This document shows, in pieces, positions 51,044-60,126 of a stretch of 64,000 bases of DNA; the stretch's first letter is position 1, and the number at the start of each line of letters is the position of its first letter. This DNA is from Bradyrhizobium sp. ORS 285. Lineage in GTDB: Bacteria > Pseudomonadota > Alphaproteobacteria > Rhizobiales > Xanthobacteraceae. Location of the stretch: positions 124,001 through 188,000 of the forward strand of contig NZ_LT859959.1 in NCBI RefSeq assembly GCF_900176205.1, read 5' to 3'. Under the pieces are notes generated by a model. That model had not been told where the DNA came from. It saw only the letters and a program-made list of their open reading frames with translations, and searched no databases. A program made the position numbers and the translations under genes.

Positions 51044-52696
51044 ATGCGGGAGCTGGTGCGTAGGTTCGACAGGTCGCTGCCGTCGTTCAGCCTGAACGAC
51101 AAGATTTCTGCAGCCTCGGCGGCATTCGCCGTCCTCGTGCTGCTGTCGACCCTGGGCGCGCTCTCCGCGATTCGGGAGCACCGGCTGTTCTACGAGCGGC
51201 TCGAACAGCTCGCTTCCGTCTCCCGCAATGTCGACCGCACCAATGCGCTGATCTACGCCGTCGTGATGGAGTCCCGCGGCATCTACATGTCGCTCGATCG
51301 CAACGTGGCGCGCCGCTACGCCGATTCGCAGCTCGTGAAGCTCACGCAGCTCGCCAAGGTGGTCGAGGAATGGCAGGCGCAGGTCACCGACGAGGACGCC
51401 GCGCTGTTCGCCCCGTTCCGCAAGCGGATCGACCAGTTCGTGGCGTTCCGCACCGAGATGGCGCGCCGCACGATCTCGGTCGGGTCGTCCGCGGCCCGCG
51501 AGCTCGGCGACAACGACGAAAACCGCGCCGTCCGCACCGCGCTGAATGAAGATCTCGAGAAGCTGTCGCTCCTGTACGACGGCCGCATGCGTGAGCTCGG
51601 CGAGACAGTGGAGACGCGCAGCCTGGTCATGTTCTATCTCGGTGCGCTCGGCGCGCTCATCGTGCTGCTGATTGCCGCTGCCGCGCTGTCCTTGCGCTGG
51701 GGCGTGCTGATGCCGCTGCTCGACATCGCCCGCGTCACCGACCGCATCGCCGCCGGCCGCATCAAGCTGAAGATCCCGCATGCGCGGCGTCCCGACGAGA
51801 TCGGCCGCGTCGCGCAGGCCGTCGCGACCTATCAGGATGGCGCGTTCCGCCTGCAGGAGCTCGAGCAGCACGAGGTCGAGATCGAGCGGCAATACACCGA
51901 CATCCTGCGCGAGCACGAGCGGCTCGAGCAGGGCGCGATCAGCAGCCAGCAGCGGCTCGACGCGGCGGTCGCCAGCATGGCGCAGGGCATGATCATGATG
52001 GACAGCTTCGGCTACGTGCTGATGGTCAATGATCAGTTCCGCAGGCTGTACAACATTCCGGCTTCGATCGCCAAACCGGGGACGCATGTGCGCGATATCC
52101 TCGCGCATCGCGCCAAGATCGGCCTGCTCAAGGAGAAGCCGTCGGAATTTCTTGCGGCGCTCCGCGAGCGCATGAAGGAGCGCCGGCCCGAGATCTTCGA
52201 GGTCGAGCTCGGGGACGGCCGCATCATCCGCATCTCGGAGCGCCCGGTGGATGGGGGCGGCTGGATCGCCACGCATGAGGACTTCACCGCCCAGCGCCGT
52301 GCCGAGCGCAAGCTCGCGCGCGCCGAATACTTCCTCGTCGCGCTGCTCGAGAACATCCCGCAGGCGGTGGTTGCGACGGAGGCGCAGTCGATACGCTACG
52401 TGTTCGTCAACCAGGCCGCAGAGAAGCTGTTCGGTGTTGCGCGTGGCGAGATCATCGGCCGTACGCCGCGCGAGCTGTTTTCCGAGCCGAGCGGCTCGCT
52501 GTTGGAGGAGGCTGCACGCGACCAGCTGGCGGGACGGGCCGATGACAAGCCGCGCGCTCACAGCATCGAGACGCCGGGCAACGGTCCGCGCGATGTCGTC
52601 GTGCGCCGGCTTCCGATCGCGATCGGAACCGGCGAGCCGAAATATCTTCTCAGCATCATCGAGGACCGCACGCAGGCGCAGCGCGCCGCCGCGTGA
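51044..52696 (+). CDS. Membrane HAMP-PAS sensor protein without output domain (paralogue 1)
   Basis: 550 residues, start after GAGGGAG. TM1 at about 22-42, a periplasmic helical region of about 150 residues (NALIYAVVMESRGIYMS, ELGDNDENRAVRTALNED), TM2 at about 195-218, HAMP (PLLDIARVTDRIAAGRIKLKIP), a coiled coil at about 270-300, then a PAS-7-like domain (MAQGMIMMDSFGYVLMVNDQFRRLYNIP, RISERPVDGGGWIATHEDFT) and a second PAS (RAEYFLVALLENIPQAVVAT to LLSIIEDRTQ). No kinase, GGDEF, EAL or MCP domain follows; the gene ends there. The next gene encodes a same-length paralogue. Confidence 0.9.
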   Translation: MRELVRRFDRSLPSFSLNDKISAASAAFAVLVLLSTLGALSAIREHRLFYERLEQLASVSRNVDRTNALIYAVVMESRGIYMSLDRNVARRYADSQLVKLTQLAKVVEEWQAQVTDEDAALFAPFRKRIDQFVAFRTEMARRTISVGSSAARELGDNDENRAVRTALNEDLEKLSLLYDGRMRELGETVETRSLVMFYLGALGALIVLLIAAAALSLRWGVLMPLLDIARVTDRIAAGRIKLKIPHARRPDEIGRVAQAVATYQDGAFRLQELEQHEVEIERQYTDILREHERLEQGAISSQQRLDAAVASMAQGMIMMDSFGYVLMVNDQFRRLYNIPASIAKPGTHVRDILAHRAKIGLLKEKPSEFLAALRERMKERRPEIFEVELGDGRIIRISERPVDGGGWIATHEDFTAQRRAERKLARAEYFLVALLENIPQAVVATEAQSIRYVFVNQAAEKLFGVARGEIIGRTPRELFSEPSGSLLEEAARDQLAGRADDKPRAHSIETPGNGPRDVVVRRLPIAIGTGEPKYLLSIIEDRTQAQRAAA

Positions 52697-52846
52697 GGCC
52701 GGCGCCGGGATGCCGCCTAGCTTGGCCGTCCGACCGAAAGGCGAGTTTTTTCCAAGTTAATTGCGCTTCTTCTGGGATCGGGATCGATCCCATTCTCCAT
52801 TTAGAGATTGCTGCTGCGATGAGCTCCCGAAATCGAGGAGCGAGCC

Positions 52847-54499
52847 ATGATCAAGCCATGGCATGATCTGCAGGCGCGGTTCACCACGTTCAGTGTCAAG
52901 GATCGCATCTCCGGCGGTGCAGCCGTCTTCGCGGTGCTCATCGCGCTGCTGATGTCGGGGGCTCTGTATTCGTTTCACGAGCAGCGCCAGCTGACGCAGC
53001 TGTTGGGAAATGCCAACAGCGCCAACCGGCAGATCGAGCGCGCCAATGCACTGATCTACGCCGTCGTGATGGAGTCGCGCGGCATCTACATGTCGCCCGA
53101 GCGCAACGTTTCACGTCGCTACGCCGAATCCCTGCTGCAGAAATGCGACGAGCTGGTCAAGGCGGTGGATGAGTGGCAGGAGCTGGTCCGCGCCGAGGAT
53201 GCCGAGCTGTTCGCGCAGTTCAAGCGCCGGATCGATCAGTTCGTCGTCTTCCGCCGGGAGATGGCGCGGCGCACGCTGGCGATCGGATCCACGGCGGCCC
53301 GCGAGCTCGGCGACAACGATGAGAACCGGGCAGTCCGTACCGCGCTCAACGAGGATCTCGAGCGGCTGGGGCGCATCTATGAGGGCCGGTCCCGTACCAT
53401 TGCGGCGAAGGCGGATCAGAGCCGATGGGTCTCGCTGACCCTGTTCGCCTTCGGTGCGCTGCTGATGGTCTGCACCGGCATCGCCGCCTATCTGCTGCAT
53501 GACACGATCGTCAATCCCCTGTTGGAGATCGCGCAAGCCACCGGCCGGATCGCCGGCGGACGGATCAAGCTCGTCATCCCGCATGCCAAACGGGACGACG
53601 AGATCGGGCAGGTGGCCAGGGCGGTCGAAGCCTATCAGGACGCCGCTTCGCGTGTGAGCGAACTCGAGCTGCAGGGCCAGGAGGTCGAGCGCGAGCATGC
53701 GGAGTTCACCAAAGAGCGCGAGCAGCTCGAGGAGCGCGCGCTGACCGGCAAGTGGCGCCTGGAAGCCGCGCTGAAGAACATGGCGCAGGGCCTGATCATG
53801 CTCGACAAGACCGGGACGGTGCTGGTCGTCAACGAGCAATATCGCAACATCTACGGCGTGCCGGCGTCCATCGCGAAGCCGGGCGCGACGATGCGCGACA
53901 TTCTCAGCCACCGGGTCAAGAGCGGCGTGTTCACCGGCGACGTCGAGCAGTATCTCGCCGACCTGATGGCGCGGATGAAGGCGCGCAGGCCCTGCATCAC
54001 CGAGACCGAGCTGGCCGACGACCACGTCATCCGCATCTCGGAGCGGCCGATGGATGGCGGCGGCTGGGTTGCCACCCATGAGGACTTCACCGTGCATCGT
54101 CGCAACGAGCGCATGCTGATGCGCGCCGAATACTTCCTCGCCGTGCTGCTGGAGAACATTCCCCAGGCCGTGCTCGCCACGGATGCGCGCAGCTTGCGCT
54201 ACGTGTTCGTCAATCGCGCCACCGAGCAGCTGCTGGGCGTGAGGCGCGCGGCCATCCTGGGCCGCACGGCGAGCGAAGTGTTTCCGGAGCCGACGGGCGC
54301 GCAGCTCGAGAGCCTCGATCGCGAGATGCTGGCCGAGGCGGCCGATCCGGCGCCGCAGGCCCGGAGCATCGCGACGCCGGGCAACGGCATGCGTCAGATC
54401 GTCATGCGCCGGCTGCCGGTGGTGATCGGCGGTGATGAGCCGAAATTCCTGCTGAGCATTATCGAGGATCGCACGCTCGATCAGCGCGCCGCAGCGTGA
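52847..54499 (+). CDS. Membrane HAMP-PAS sensor protein without output domain (paralogue 2)
   Basis: 550 residues, the same length and domain order as the protein at 51044: TM1 about 22-42, helical periplasmic region with the same NALIYAVVMESRGIYMS and AARELGDNDENRAVRTALNED blocks, TM2, HAMP, coiled coil, PAS-7-like (ISERPMDGGGWVATHEDFT) and terminal PAS (RAEYFLAVLLENIPQAVLAT, LLSIIEDRT). GAGGAGCGAGCC precedes the ATG. The pair clearly arose by tandem duplication. It also lacks an output domain and must signal through a partner or by dimerising. Confidence 0.9.
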   Translation: MIKPWHDLQARFTTFSVKDRISGGAAVFAVLIALLMSGALYSFHEQRQLTQLLGNANSANRQIERANALIYAVVMESRGIYMSPERNVSRRYAESLLQKCDELVKAVDEWQELVRAEDAELFAQFKRRIDQFVVFRREMARRTLAIGSTAARELGDNDENRAVRTALNEDLERLGRIYEGRSRTIAAKADQSRWVSLTLFAFGALLMVCTGIAAYLLHDTIVNPLLEIAQATGRIAGGRIKLVIPHAKRDDEIGQVARAVEAYQDAASRVSELELQGQEVEREHAEFTKEREQLEERALTGKWRLEAALKNMAQGLIMLDKTGTVLVVNEQYRNIYGVPASIAKPGATMRDILSHRVKSGVFTGDVEQYLADLMARMKARRPCITETELADDHVIRISERPMDGGGWVATHEDFTVHRRNERMLMRAEYFLAVLLENIPQAVLATDARSLRYVFVNRATEQLLGVRRAAILGRTASEVFPEPTGAQLESLDREMLAEAADPAPQARSIATPGNGMRQIVMRRLPVVIGGDEPKFLLSIIEDRTLDQRAAA

Positions 54500-54533
54500 G
54501 GCGAATCCGGAATTCTGCCGCCTTGACGTCGCC

Positions 54534-54547
54534 TTGATCTGCATCAA
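54534..54547. promoter_or_regulatory. Perfect FNR/FixK box
   Basis: TTGATCTGCATCAA matches TTGAT-N4-ATCAA exactly. It lies 48 bases before the Gly-zipper protein ATG, close enough for a class II activated promoter with a short leader. Confidence 0.75.
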
Positions 54548-54595
54548 GAACGGGCAGGCCGGGCGGACTAGCGTGCCCGGAACGGAGGCCTGCTC

Positions 54596-54925
54596 ATGAC
54601 CCGACGTCTGGGGATTTCCTTTGCCACCCGCATCACGGCCGCAGCGCTGCTGACGCTTGCGACCATCGCGCCGCTGCATCAGGCTGCCGCGCAGGACGTG
54701 CTGGGTGGTGCGCTCCTCGGCGGCGCGGGCGGAGCGATCCTGGGCGGCGCGATCGGCGGCGGTCGCGGTGCTGCGATCGGCGCCGTGATCGGTGCAGGAA
54801 CGGGCGCTGCGATCGCGGCTGACGGCGAACGCCGGCGTGGCGGCTACTATGCCTATCGGAACGGCTGCTATCTGCAGCGCGGCGACGGCTCCTGGGTCCG
54901 CGCGCATCCGCGCTACTGCTACTGA
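54596..54925 (+). CDS. Small secreted Gly-zipper protein
   Basis: 109 residues; GGAGG before the ATG. The signal peptide ends HQAAAQD. Then a Gly-zipper of the YMGG type (GGALLGGAGGAILGGAIGGG and GAAIGAVIGAGTGAAIA), a basic turn GERRRGG and a Tyr/Cys-rich tail (RNGCYLQRGDG, PRYCY). Such proteins associate with membranes, usually in the outer envelope. Its promoter has a perfect FNR/FixK box, so it is likely induced at low oxygen. Its 3' end overlaps the convergent MocR gene by 7 bases. Confidence 0.82.
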   Translation: MTRRLGISFATRITAAALLTLATIAPLHQAAAQDVLGGALLGGAGGAILGGAIGGGRGAAIGAVIGAGTGAAIAADGERRRGGYYAYRNGCYLQRGDGSWVRAHPRYCY

Positions 54926-56388
54926 GCCTGTCCTGATTTCGTTGCGTTGAGCGCCGGTTGCGCCGCAGCCGAGCGCACGATCGCACGCTCGAGGGCTGCG
55001 AAGACCCGCGGGTCGTCGCAATGCGCGACGTTGAAGCGCATCATCGCATCGGCCGACTGGTTGGCACTGAAGACGTTTCCCGGGGCCATCACGACCTGGT
55101 CGGCGAGGCCGCCCTCGGCCACTGCGATCGCATTGCATCCCTCCGGCAGCCTGCACCACAAATGATAGCCGCCGCGCGGCATCAGCCAGGGCGTGATGCC
55201 GAGCCGCTGCAGGCGCGCGGCGATGCGCGGCCGCGCCCGCGCCAGACGCGCGCGCAGCTCCTCGACGTGCTTGCGGTAGCTGCCGCCGGTCAGCACCTGG
55301 GCCAAGGTCTCTGCGGCGAATTGTCCGGGACCGCCGAAGCCGGTCGCGATCTGCAGATCGATCAGCGGCTCGATCCAATCGGCGCGGGCCGCGACATAGC
55401 CGCAGCGGATCGACGCCGACAGCGTCTTGGAGAAGCTGCCGATCAGGATCACGCGCGCGAGGCCGTCGAGGGCGGCGAGACGCGGCGACGGCTCCGGCTC
55501 GAAGTCGCCGTAGATGTCGTCCTCGATGATGATCACCTCATGTGCGGCGGCGGCGTTGAGCAGCCGATGCGCCGTCTGCAGCGACAAGGTCGCGCCGGTC
55601 GGATTGTGAAGGCCGGAATTGGTGATGTAGAGCCGAGGCCGCTCGGCCGCGAGCACCGCCTCGAACCGCGCGATGTCAGGGCCGCTCGAGGTCATGGGCA
55701 CGCTGACGATCCGCGCCTGATGCGCACGCAGCAGCGCCAGGAAGTTGAAGTAGCAGGGATCGTCGACCAGCACCGTGTCGCCGGGCCGCAGCAGCATTCG
55801 GCAGATCAGGTCGATCGCCTGCGTGCCCGACGACGTCAGCAGGATCTGCTCGCTGAACGCGTCGATGCCGAGGCCGGCGAGACGGCCCTGCAGCACGCGC
55901 CGCAACGCCGCCGAGCCGCGGGCGCTGCCGTAGTCGGTCAGCAGGCCGCCGTCGCTGCGCGCCACCGCGCGGACCGCCCGACGCAGCGCATCCTGCGGCA
56001 TCCAGTCGGGCGGCAGCCAGCCGCAGCCTGGTATCAGCGTTGCAGGATCGGCATCGAGCGACTGGCGCGACACCCAGAACGGATCGACCGCGCGCGGGCG
56101 GCGCGGCTCGCTCTCGGTCAGCGCCAGCGGCGGCAAGGCGACATCGGCGACATAGAACCCGGATCCGCGGCGGGCGCGGATGACGCCCTGGGCCGCCAGT
56201 CGGTCATAGGCCTCGACCACGGTCGCCGGAGCGACGCCCATCAACGCGGCGAAGGCGCGGATCGACGGCAGTCTTTGACCAGGCGCGAGCGCGCGGGTCG
56301 CGAGCCGCTGCCGGATGGCTTCGACCACCGCCGTCGTTCTGAGTCCGGCCGGGCGAGGCTCTGAGGTCGAAGGGCGCAAGTGTATCAC
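54919..56388 (-). CDS. MocR/PdxR-type regulator (GntR HTH fused to aminotransferase fold)
   Basis: About 489 residues. The start is uncertain: no ATG, a GTG at 56388 and a TTG at 56391 are the candidates and neither has a clear ribosome site. The N-terminal GntR winged helix reads LAPGQRLPSIRAFAALMGVAPATVVEAYDRLAAQGVIRARRG (HTH at about 40-75). The class I aminotransferase-like domain follows with LIPGCGWLPPDWMP, SSGTQAIDLICRML, NSGLHNPTGATLS, EDDIYGDF and the PLP Lys in ILIGSFSKTLSASIRCGY. Such regulators sense PLP and an amino compound. It is divergent from the EamA exporter at 56482, probably its target. Confidence 0.9.
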   Translation of the reverse strand: MIHLRPSTSEPRPAGLRTTAVVEAIRQRLATRALAPGQRLPSIRAFAALMGVAPATVVEAYDRLAAQGVIRARRGSGFYVADVALPPLALTESEPRRPRAVDPFWVSRQSLDADPATLIPGCGWLPPDWMPQDALRRAVRAVARSDGGLLTDYGSARGSAALRRVLQGRLAGLGIDAFSEQILLTSSGTQAIDLICRMLLRPGDTVLVDDPCYFNFLALLRAHQARIVSVPMTSSGPDIARFEAVLAAERPRLYITNSGLHNPTGATLSLQTAHRLLNAAAAHEVIIIEDDIYGDFEPEPSPRLAALDGLARVILIGSFSKTLSASIRCGYVAARADWIEPLIDLQIATGFGGPGQFAAETLAQVLTGGSYRKHVEELRARLARARPRIAARLQRLGITPWLMPRGGYHLWCRLPEGCNAIAVAEGGLADQVVMAPGNVFSANQSADAMMRFNVAHCDDPRVFAALERAIVRSAAAQPALNATKSGQAQ

Positions 56389-56481
56389 CAAAAATATCAG
56401 TACAGTTTTGCTGGATTGTATTGCTCTGAGGCTGTCCCGGCAAGCCGGGCGGAGCTAAGCAGGGGCTCGACGGAGGGTCAC

Positions 56482-57342
56482 ATGAAGGGATCGATTGACG
56501 GCTGGGGCAGCGGCGCCATCGGCATGACCATTTTCAGCGGCTCGTTGCCGGCAACGCGCGCCGCGCTCGATGGCTTCACACCGTTCTTCTTGACCGGCGC
56601 GCGGGCCACGCTCGCGGCGCTGCTTGCGGCCCTGTGCCTCGCGTCGCTGCGCCAGCCGCTTCCGGGGCGGCGCGAGCTGCCGTCGCTCTTGATCGTCGCG
56701 CTCGGCGTCGTCGTCGGCTTTCCGCTGCTGACCGCGCTCGCGCTCCAGCACGTCACTTCGGCGCATGCGATCGTCTTCATCGGGCTGCTGCCGCTCTCGA
56801 CCGCGTTGTTCGGCGTACTGCGCGGAGGCGAGCGGCCACGACCGCTGTTCTGGCTGTTCGCGGGTCTCGGCGCGGCGGCGGTGTCGGGCTTCGCTTTGGC
56901 GCAGGACGGCGCGGCCTCACCCATCGGCGATCTCGCGATGATCGCGGCCATTGTCGTCTGCGGACTTGGCTATGCCGAAGGCGCCGTGCTGACCCGGAGG
57001 CTGGGCGGCTGGCAGGTGATCTCATGGGCGCTGCTGCTGTCGTCGCCGGTGATGCTGACGCTGTCATTGCTGACATGGCCTGTATCAGCGCAGCCGATCA
57101 CCGCGCCGGCCTGGCTGGGCCTCGCTTATGTCTCCGTGTTCAGCATGTTCATCGGCTTCGCCTTCTGGTACCGCGGCCTGTCGCGCGGCGGCACGGCGAG
57201 CGTCGGCCAGCTGCAGCTGCTGCAGCCGTTTCTCGGCCTTGCTTTTGCGAGCCTGCTGCTGCACGAGCCGGTGTCCGCCACCATGCTCGGTGCCGCGGCG
57301 ATCGTCGTGGTCAGCGTCGGGATGGCGCGACGCTGGGCGTGA
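56482..57342 (+). CDS. EamA/DMT-family transporter
   Basis: 286 residues from the ATG at 56482 (GGAGG). Ten TM helices in two EamA repeats (about 5-135 and 150-285), with the conserved ALALQHVTSAHAIVFIGLLPLSTALFGVL end of the first repeat and WYRGLSRGGTASVGQLQLLQPFLGLAFASLLLHE in the second. It is an inner-membrane exporter of metabolites or amino acids. Divergent from the MocR gene, a pairing commonly seen when the regulator controls export. The promoter DNA (56389-56481) is A/T-rich. Confidence 0.9.
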   Translation: MKGSIDGWGSGAIGMTIFSGSLPATRAALDGFTPFFLTGARATLAALLAALCLASLRQPLPGRRELPSLLIVALGVVVGFPLLTALALQHVTSAHAIVFIGLLPLSTALFGVLRGGERPRPLFWLFAGLGAAAVSGFALAQDGAASPIGDLAMIAAIVVCGLGYAEGAVLTRRLGGWQVISWALLLSSPVMLTLSLLTWPVSAQPITAPAWLGLAYVSVFSMFIGFAFWYRGLSRGGTASVGQLQLLQPFLGLAFASLLLHEPVSATMLGAAAIVVVSVGMARRWA

Positions 57343-57346
57343 GGCG

Positions 57347-58060
57347 CTATCTGCGGCGATAGAGGCCGGTGAAGGTAACGCCGGCGCCGCCGCAATCATT
57401 GTTGTCCTCGACCAGCAGCAAGGCGCCGACGCGCTGCAGGCGCACGCGGCATTCGTCGCCGCCGTTCGGCCGCTCGAACGGGATGCTGCCATCCTCGACG
57501 AAGGCGATGACGCCGGCCTTCGGCTGCACGGTGGCGGCGATGGAGCCGTTGTTGAGATCGCGTCCCGCCGGCACGACCTGGTCACCCTCGATTCTGAGCC
57601 GGCCGCCGCCTGCCGTCTTGATCGTGAGCTGGCCGCCGGGATGCACCCAGCTGCCGGTCCAGTCCGAAAGCTCCGGCACAGCCATCGGCGCAACAGGCGC
57701 GAGCGCCGTTCGTGGCAGCCAGCCGCGGGTCCAGGTCTGGCTCTTCGCGCCCGGCGGCTGGTAGGTGACGCAGGTGAAGTCGCCCCGGGTCCTGCCGACC
57801 AGCACCCAATCGCCGCTGACGAGATAGCTCTTCTTCCGGCAGGCATCGGTCGGCGCGGGACAGCTGGCGGCCTTGAAGTCGTCGTCATAGGGACTCTTGA
57901 CGAAATTCACGCGCGGCTGCCCGATGACCTTGGCAATCGTCAGCGGCCGCGCGTCGTCCCAGCCGATGCCGGTACAATTGGCCTCGTCATAGGCGTCGTA
58001 GGCGGCCGCTGCGGTGACCGCGAGAAGGTTCAGGGCAAGTCCGAGCCAAGCCGCTCGCAT
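57347..58060 (-). CDS. Secreted protein of unknown function
   Basis: 237 residues from the ATG at 58060. The signal peptide ends AAAAYDAYD. The mature protein has paired Cys (NCTGIG, SCPAPTDAC, FTCVTYQ, ECRVRLQ, DNNDCGG), an SH3-like stretch (KKSYLVSGDWVLVGRT, WTRGWLPRTAL) and a beta-rich C-terminal part beginning DWTGSWVHPGGQLTIK, like lipocalin-type signatures. I recognise no named family. It is convergent with the EamA gene (4 bases between stops). Confidence 0.75.
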   Translation of the reverse strand: MRAAWLGLALNLLAVTAAAAYDAYDEANCTGIGWDDARPLTIAKVIGQPRVNFVKSPYDDDFKAASCPAPTDACRKKSYLVSGDWVLVGRTRGDFTCVTYQPPGAKSQTWTRGWLPRTALAPVAPMAVPELSDWTGSWVHPGGQLTIKTAGGGRLRIEGDQVVPAGRDLNNGSIAATVQPKAGVIAFVEDGSIPFERPNGGDECRVRLQRVGALLLVEDNNDCGGAGVTFTGLYRRR

Positions 58061-58135
58061 GAGTGATCTCCGTGCAGGCCTCACCCGATTGGGTGACGCC
58101 CCACGGTCGATCGGTTCAAGCGGATATGGTGCAAC

Positions 58136-59809
58136 TCACCCGCCCGCGATCCTGGCGGCCTCCGCCGCGGCGCGCTGCATGCTGTTCGACATCTCCGTCG
58201 TCACGGTGCTCTGCTCTTCGACCGCGGCAGCCGTCGAGGTGACGTATTCGCTGACATTGTGGATCGCCTGCTTGATCTCGCCGAGCGCCATCACCACGCC
58301 GCCGGAAATGCTGTTGAGGCCTTCGATCTCCTGGCCGATCTTGTCGGTGGCATGCTTGGCCTGATTGGCCAGGCTCTTCACTTCCGAGGCGACCACGGCG
58401 AAGCCGCGGCCGGCCTCGCCGGCGCGGGCCGATTCGATCGTCGCGTTCAGCGCCAGCAGGTTGATCTGCCCGGTGATGTTGTCGATGAGATCGACGATGC
58501 CGCTCATCGCTTGCGTGGCGTTGGACAGGTTCTGCGCCTGCGTATCGGCGGCGCCGACGCGCTCGACCGCGCCCATCGCGGTCTCGCGGGATTTGGTCAT
58601 GGCCTCGGAGATCTCGCGCACGGAGGCGTTGAGCTCCTCGGCGCCGGCGGCGACCGACTCCATCATGCCGCGAACGCGCTCATTGCCCATGCGCACCAGC
58701 ACCTGGCGCGTCACGTCGGTGGCGTATTTGACCACCTTGAAGGGCTTGCCGTTCAGATCCATGATCGGATTGTAGGAGGCCTGGATGTAGACCTCCCGGC
58801 CGCCCTTTCCGATGCGCTTATATTCGGCCGCCTGGTATTCGCCGCGATTGAGCTTGGCCCAGAACTCGCGATAGCCGGCGCCGTCGCGCTCGGAGGCGTC
58901 GACGAACATGCTGTGGTGCTTGCCGCGAATCTCGTCCATCGAATAGCCCAGCGCCTTCAGGAAATTGTCGTTCGCGGTGATGATGGTGCCGTCCATGTTG
59001 AACTCGATCACCGCCTGAGCCTTGTCGATCGAGGCGATCTGTCCGGCGAGATCGGCGTTCCGCAGCTTCTGCTTGGTGACGTCGGTCGCGAATTTGACCA
59101 CCGCGATCGGCTTGCCATGGTCGTCGAGGATCGGATTGTAGGAGGCGAGAATCCAGACCTCCTTGCCGTTCTTGCCGATGCGCTTGTATTCGGCCGCCTG
59201 GTACTCGCCGCGATTGAGGCGTGCCCAGAACTCGCGATAGGCGGCGCTGTCGCGCTCGGCCGGCTCGACAAATATGCTGTGGTGCTTGCCGCGAATCTCG
59301 TCCAGCGAATAACCCATCACCTTCAGGAAGTTCTCGTTGGCGGTGACGACGGTGCCGTCCATCTTGAACTCGATGACCGCCTGCGAGCGTTCCAGGGCGG
59401 CGATCTTGCCGGCCTCCTTGAGGCTCGTCACCTTCTTCGCGGTGATGTCGGTCGCGATCTTGACGACGATGTGCGGCTTGCCGTTGCGGTCCAGAACGGG
59501 GTTGTAGGACGCTTCGATCCAGACCTCCCGGCCGTCCTTGGCGATCCGCTTGAATTCGGCCGCCTGGAATTCGCCGCGGTTCAGCTTCGCCCAGAACTCG
59601 CGATAGCCGGCGGTGTCGCGCTCCTCGGCGGGGACGAACATCGAGTGATGCTTGCCTTGTATTTCCTCGAGCCGGTAGCCCAATGCGTCGAGGAAATTCT
59701 TGTTCGCTGTCCGAATGGTGCCGTCCATGTCGAACTCGATCATCGCTGCGGAGCGGCTGATCGCGGCGAGCTTGGCGTCCGCGCCTTCAGTGGTCTTGCG
59801 TGCAAACAT
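58136..59809 (-). CDS. Soluble chemoreceptor with three tandem BdlA-like PAS domains
   Basis: 557 residues from the ATG at 59809, no TM segment. Three PAS domains begin at I24, I146 and I268 ([27 protein letters not shown]), an exact period of 122 residues. Each has GKHHSxF, a YREFWAxLNRGE helix, FKRI or YKRI and ASYNP before the final strand. A short MCP signalling domain follows (about 385-557) with the tip [20 protein letters not shown]. It resembles BdlA and Aer-type cytoplasmic receptors that sense redox or energy state. The next gene upstream (divergent) encodes an FNR-like regulator. Confidence 0.92.
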   Translation of the reverse strand: MFARKTTEGADAKLAAISRSAAMIEFDMDGTIRTANKNFLDALGYRLEEIQGKHHSMFVPAEERDTAGYREFWAKLNRGEFQAAEFKRIAKDGREVWIEASYNPVLDRNGKPHIVVKIATDITAKKVTSLKEAGKIAALERSQAVIEFKMDGTVVTANENFLKVMGYSLDEIRGKHHSIFVEPAERDSAAYREFWARLNRGEYQAAEYKRIGKNGKEVWILASYNPILDDHGKPIAVVKFATDVTKQKLRNADLAGQIASIDKAQAVIEFNMDGTIITANDNFLKALGYSMDEIRGKHHSMFVDASERDGAGYREFWAKLNRGEYQAAEYKRIGKGGREVYIQASYNPIMDLNGKPFKVVKYATDVTRQVLVRMGNERVRGMMESVAAGAEELNASVREISEAMTKSRETAMGAVERVGAADTQAQNLSNATQAMSGIVDLIDNITGQINLLALNATIESARAGEAGRGFAVVASEVKSLANQAKHATDKIGQEIEGLNSISGGVVMALGEIKQAIHNVSEYVTSTAAAVEEQSTVTTEMSNSMQRAAAEAARIAGG

Positions 59810-60126
59810 CAGAGGTGGTGGTCCTCGAGCTGAGCCGTGGTGATGAAGCGGTTGATGCTGGAAGCAGAGTCGCGGTGAAGACGATGCGTGTACCCCGTAA
59901 AACACCGGTGTGGTCTGACGACGCAGGTCTCGACTTGACGGCCGATCCTGGTTTGCGTCGCATATCCGCTGCGGTCTTGTGTGAGTAGAAACCAAAGATC
60001 TTAAGAATCGAGCGGGTGCTCTTAATTTATGTTATTGATGGAGGATAAGGACCAAGGGATCTTAGGGAACTAATAAGTTGCGGAAGAATATTCCGCGCGC
60101 CAGAATCACTTACGGAAAAGAGAGCA
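59810..60126. promoter_or_regulatory. Divergent control region between the PAS receptor and the FNR-like gene
   Basis: About 317 bases, A/T-rich from 59990 to 60115. An inverted repeat GCGGAA-GAATA-TTCCGC lies at 60080-60096, 31 bases before the regulator ATG, and is a candidate autoregulatory operator. No perfect TTGAT-N4-ATCAA box is present; TTGATGGAGGATAA at about 60034 matches only the left arm. No small gene is supported. Confidence 0.45.

Noticed and set aside
50150..52561. Long antisense frame opposite the Inh-like and first HAMP-PAS genes (similarly 53111-55378)
   Set aside because: Composition of a shadow frame; the sense genes have signal peptides, TM segments and PAS motifs.
60034..60047. 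FNR box before the FNR-like gene (TTGATGGAGGATAA)
   Set aside because: Only the left half matches the consensus; the right half should read ATCAA.
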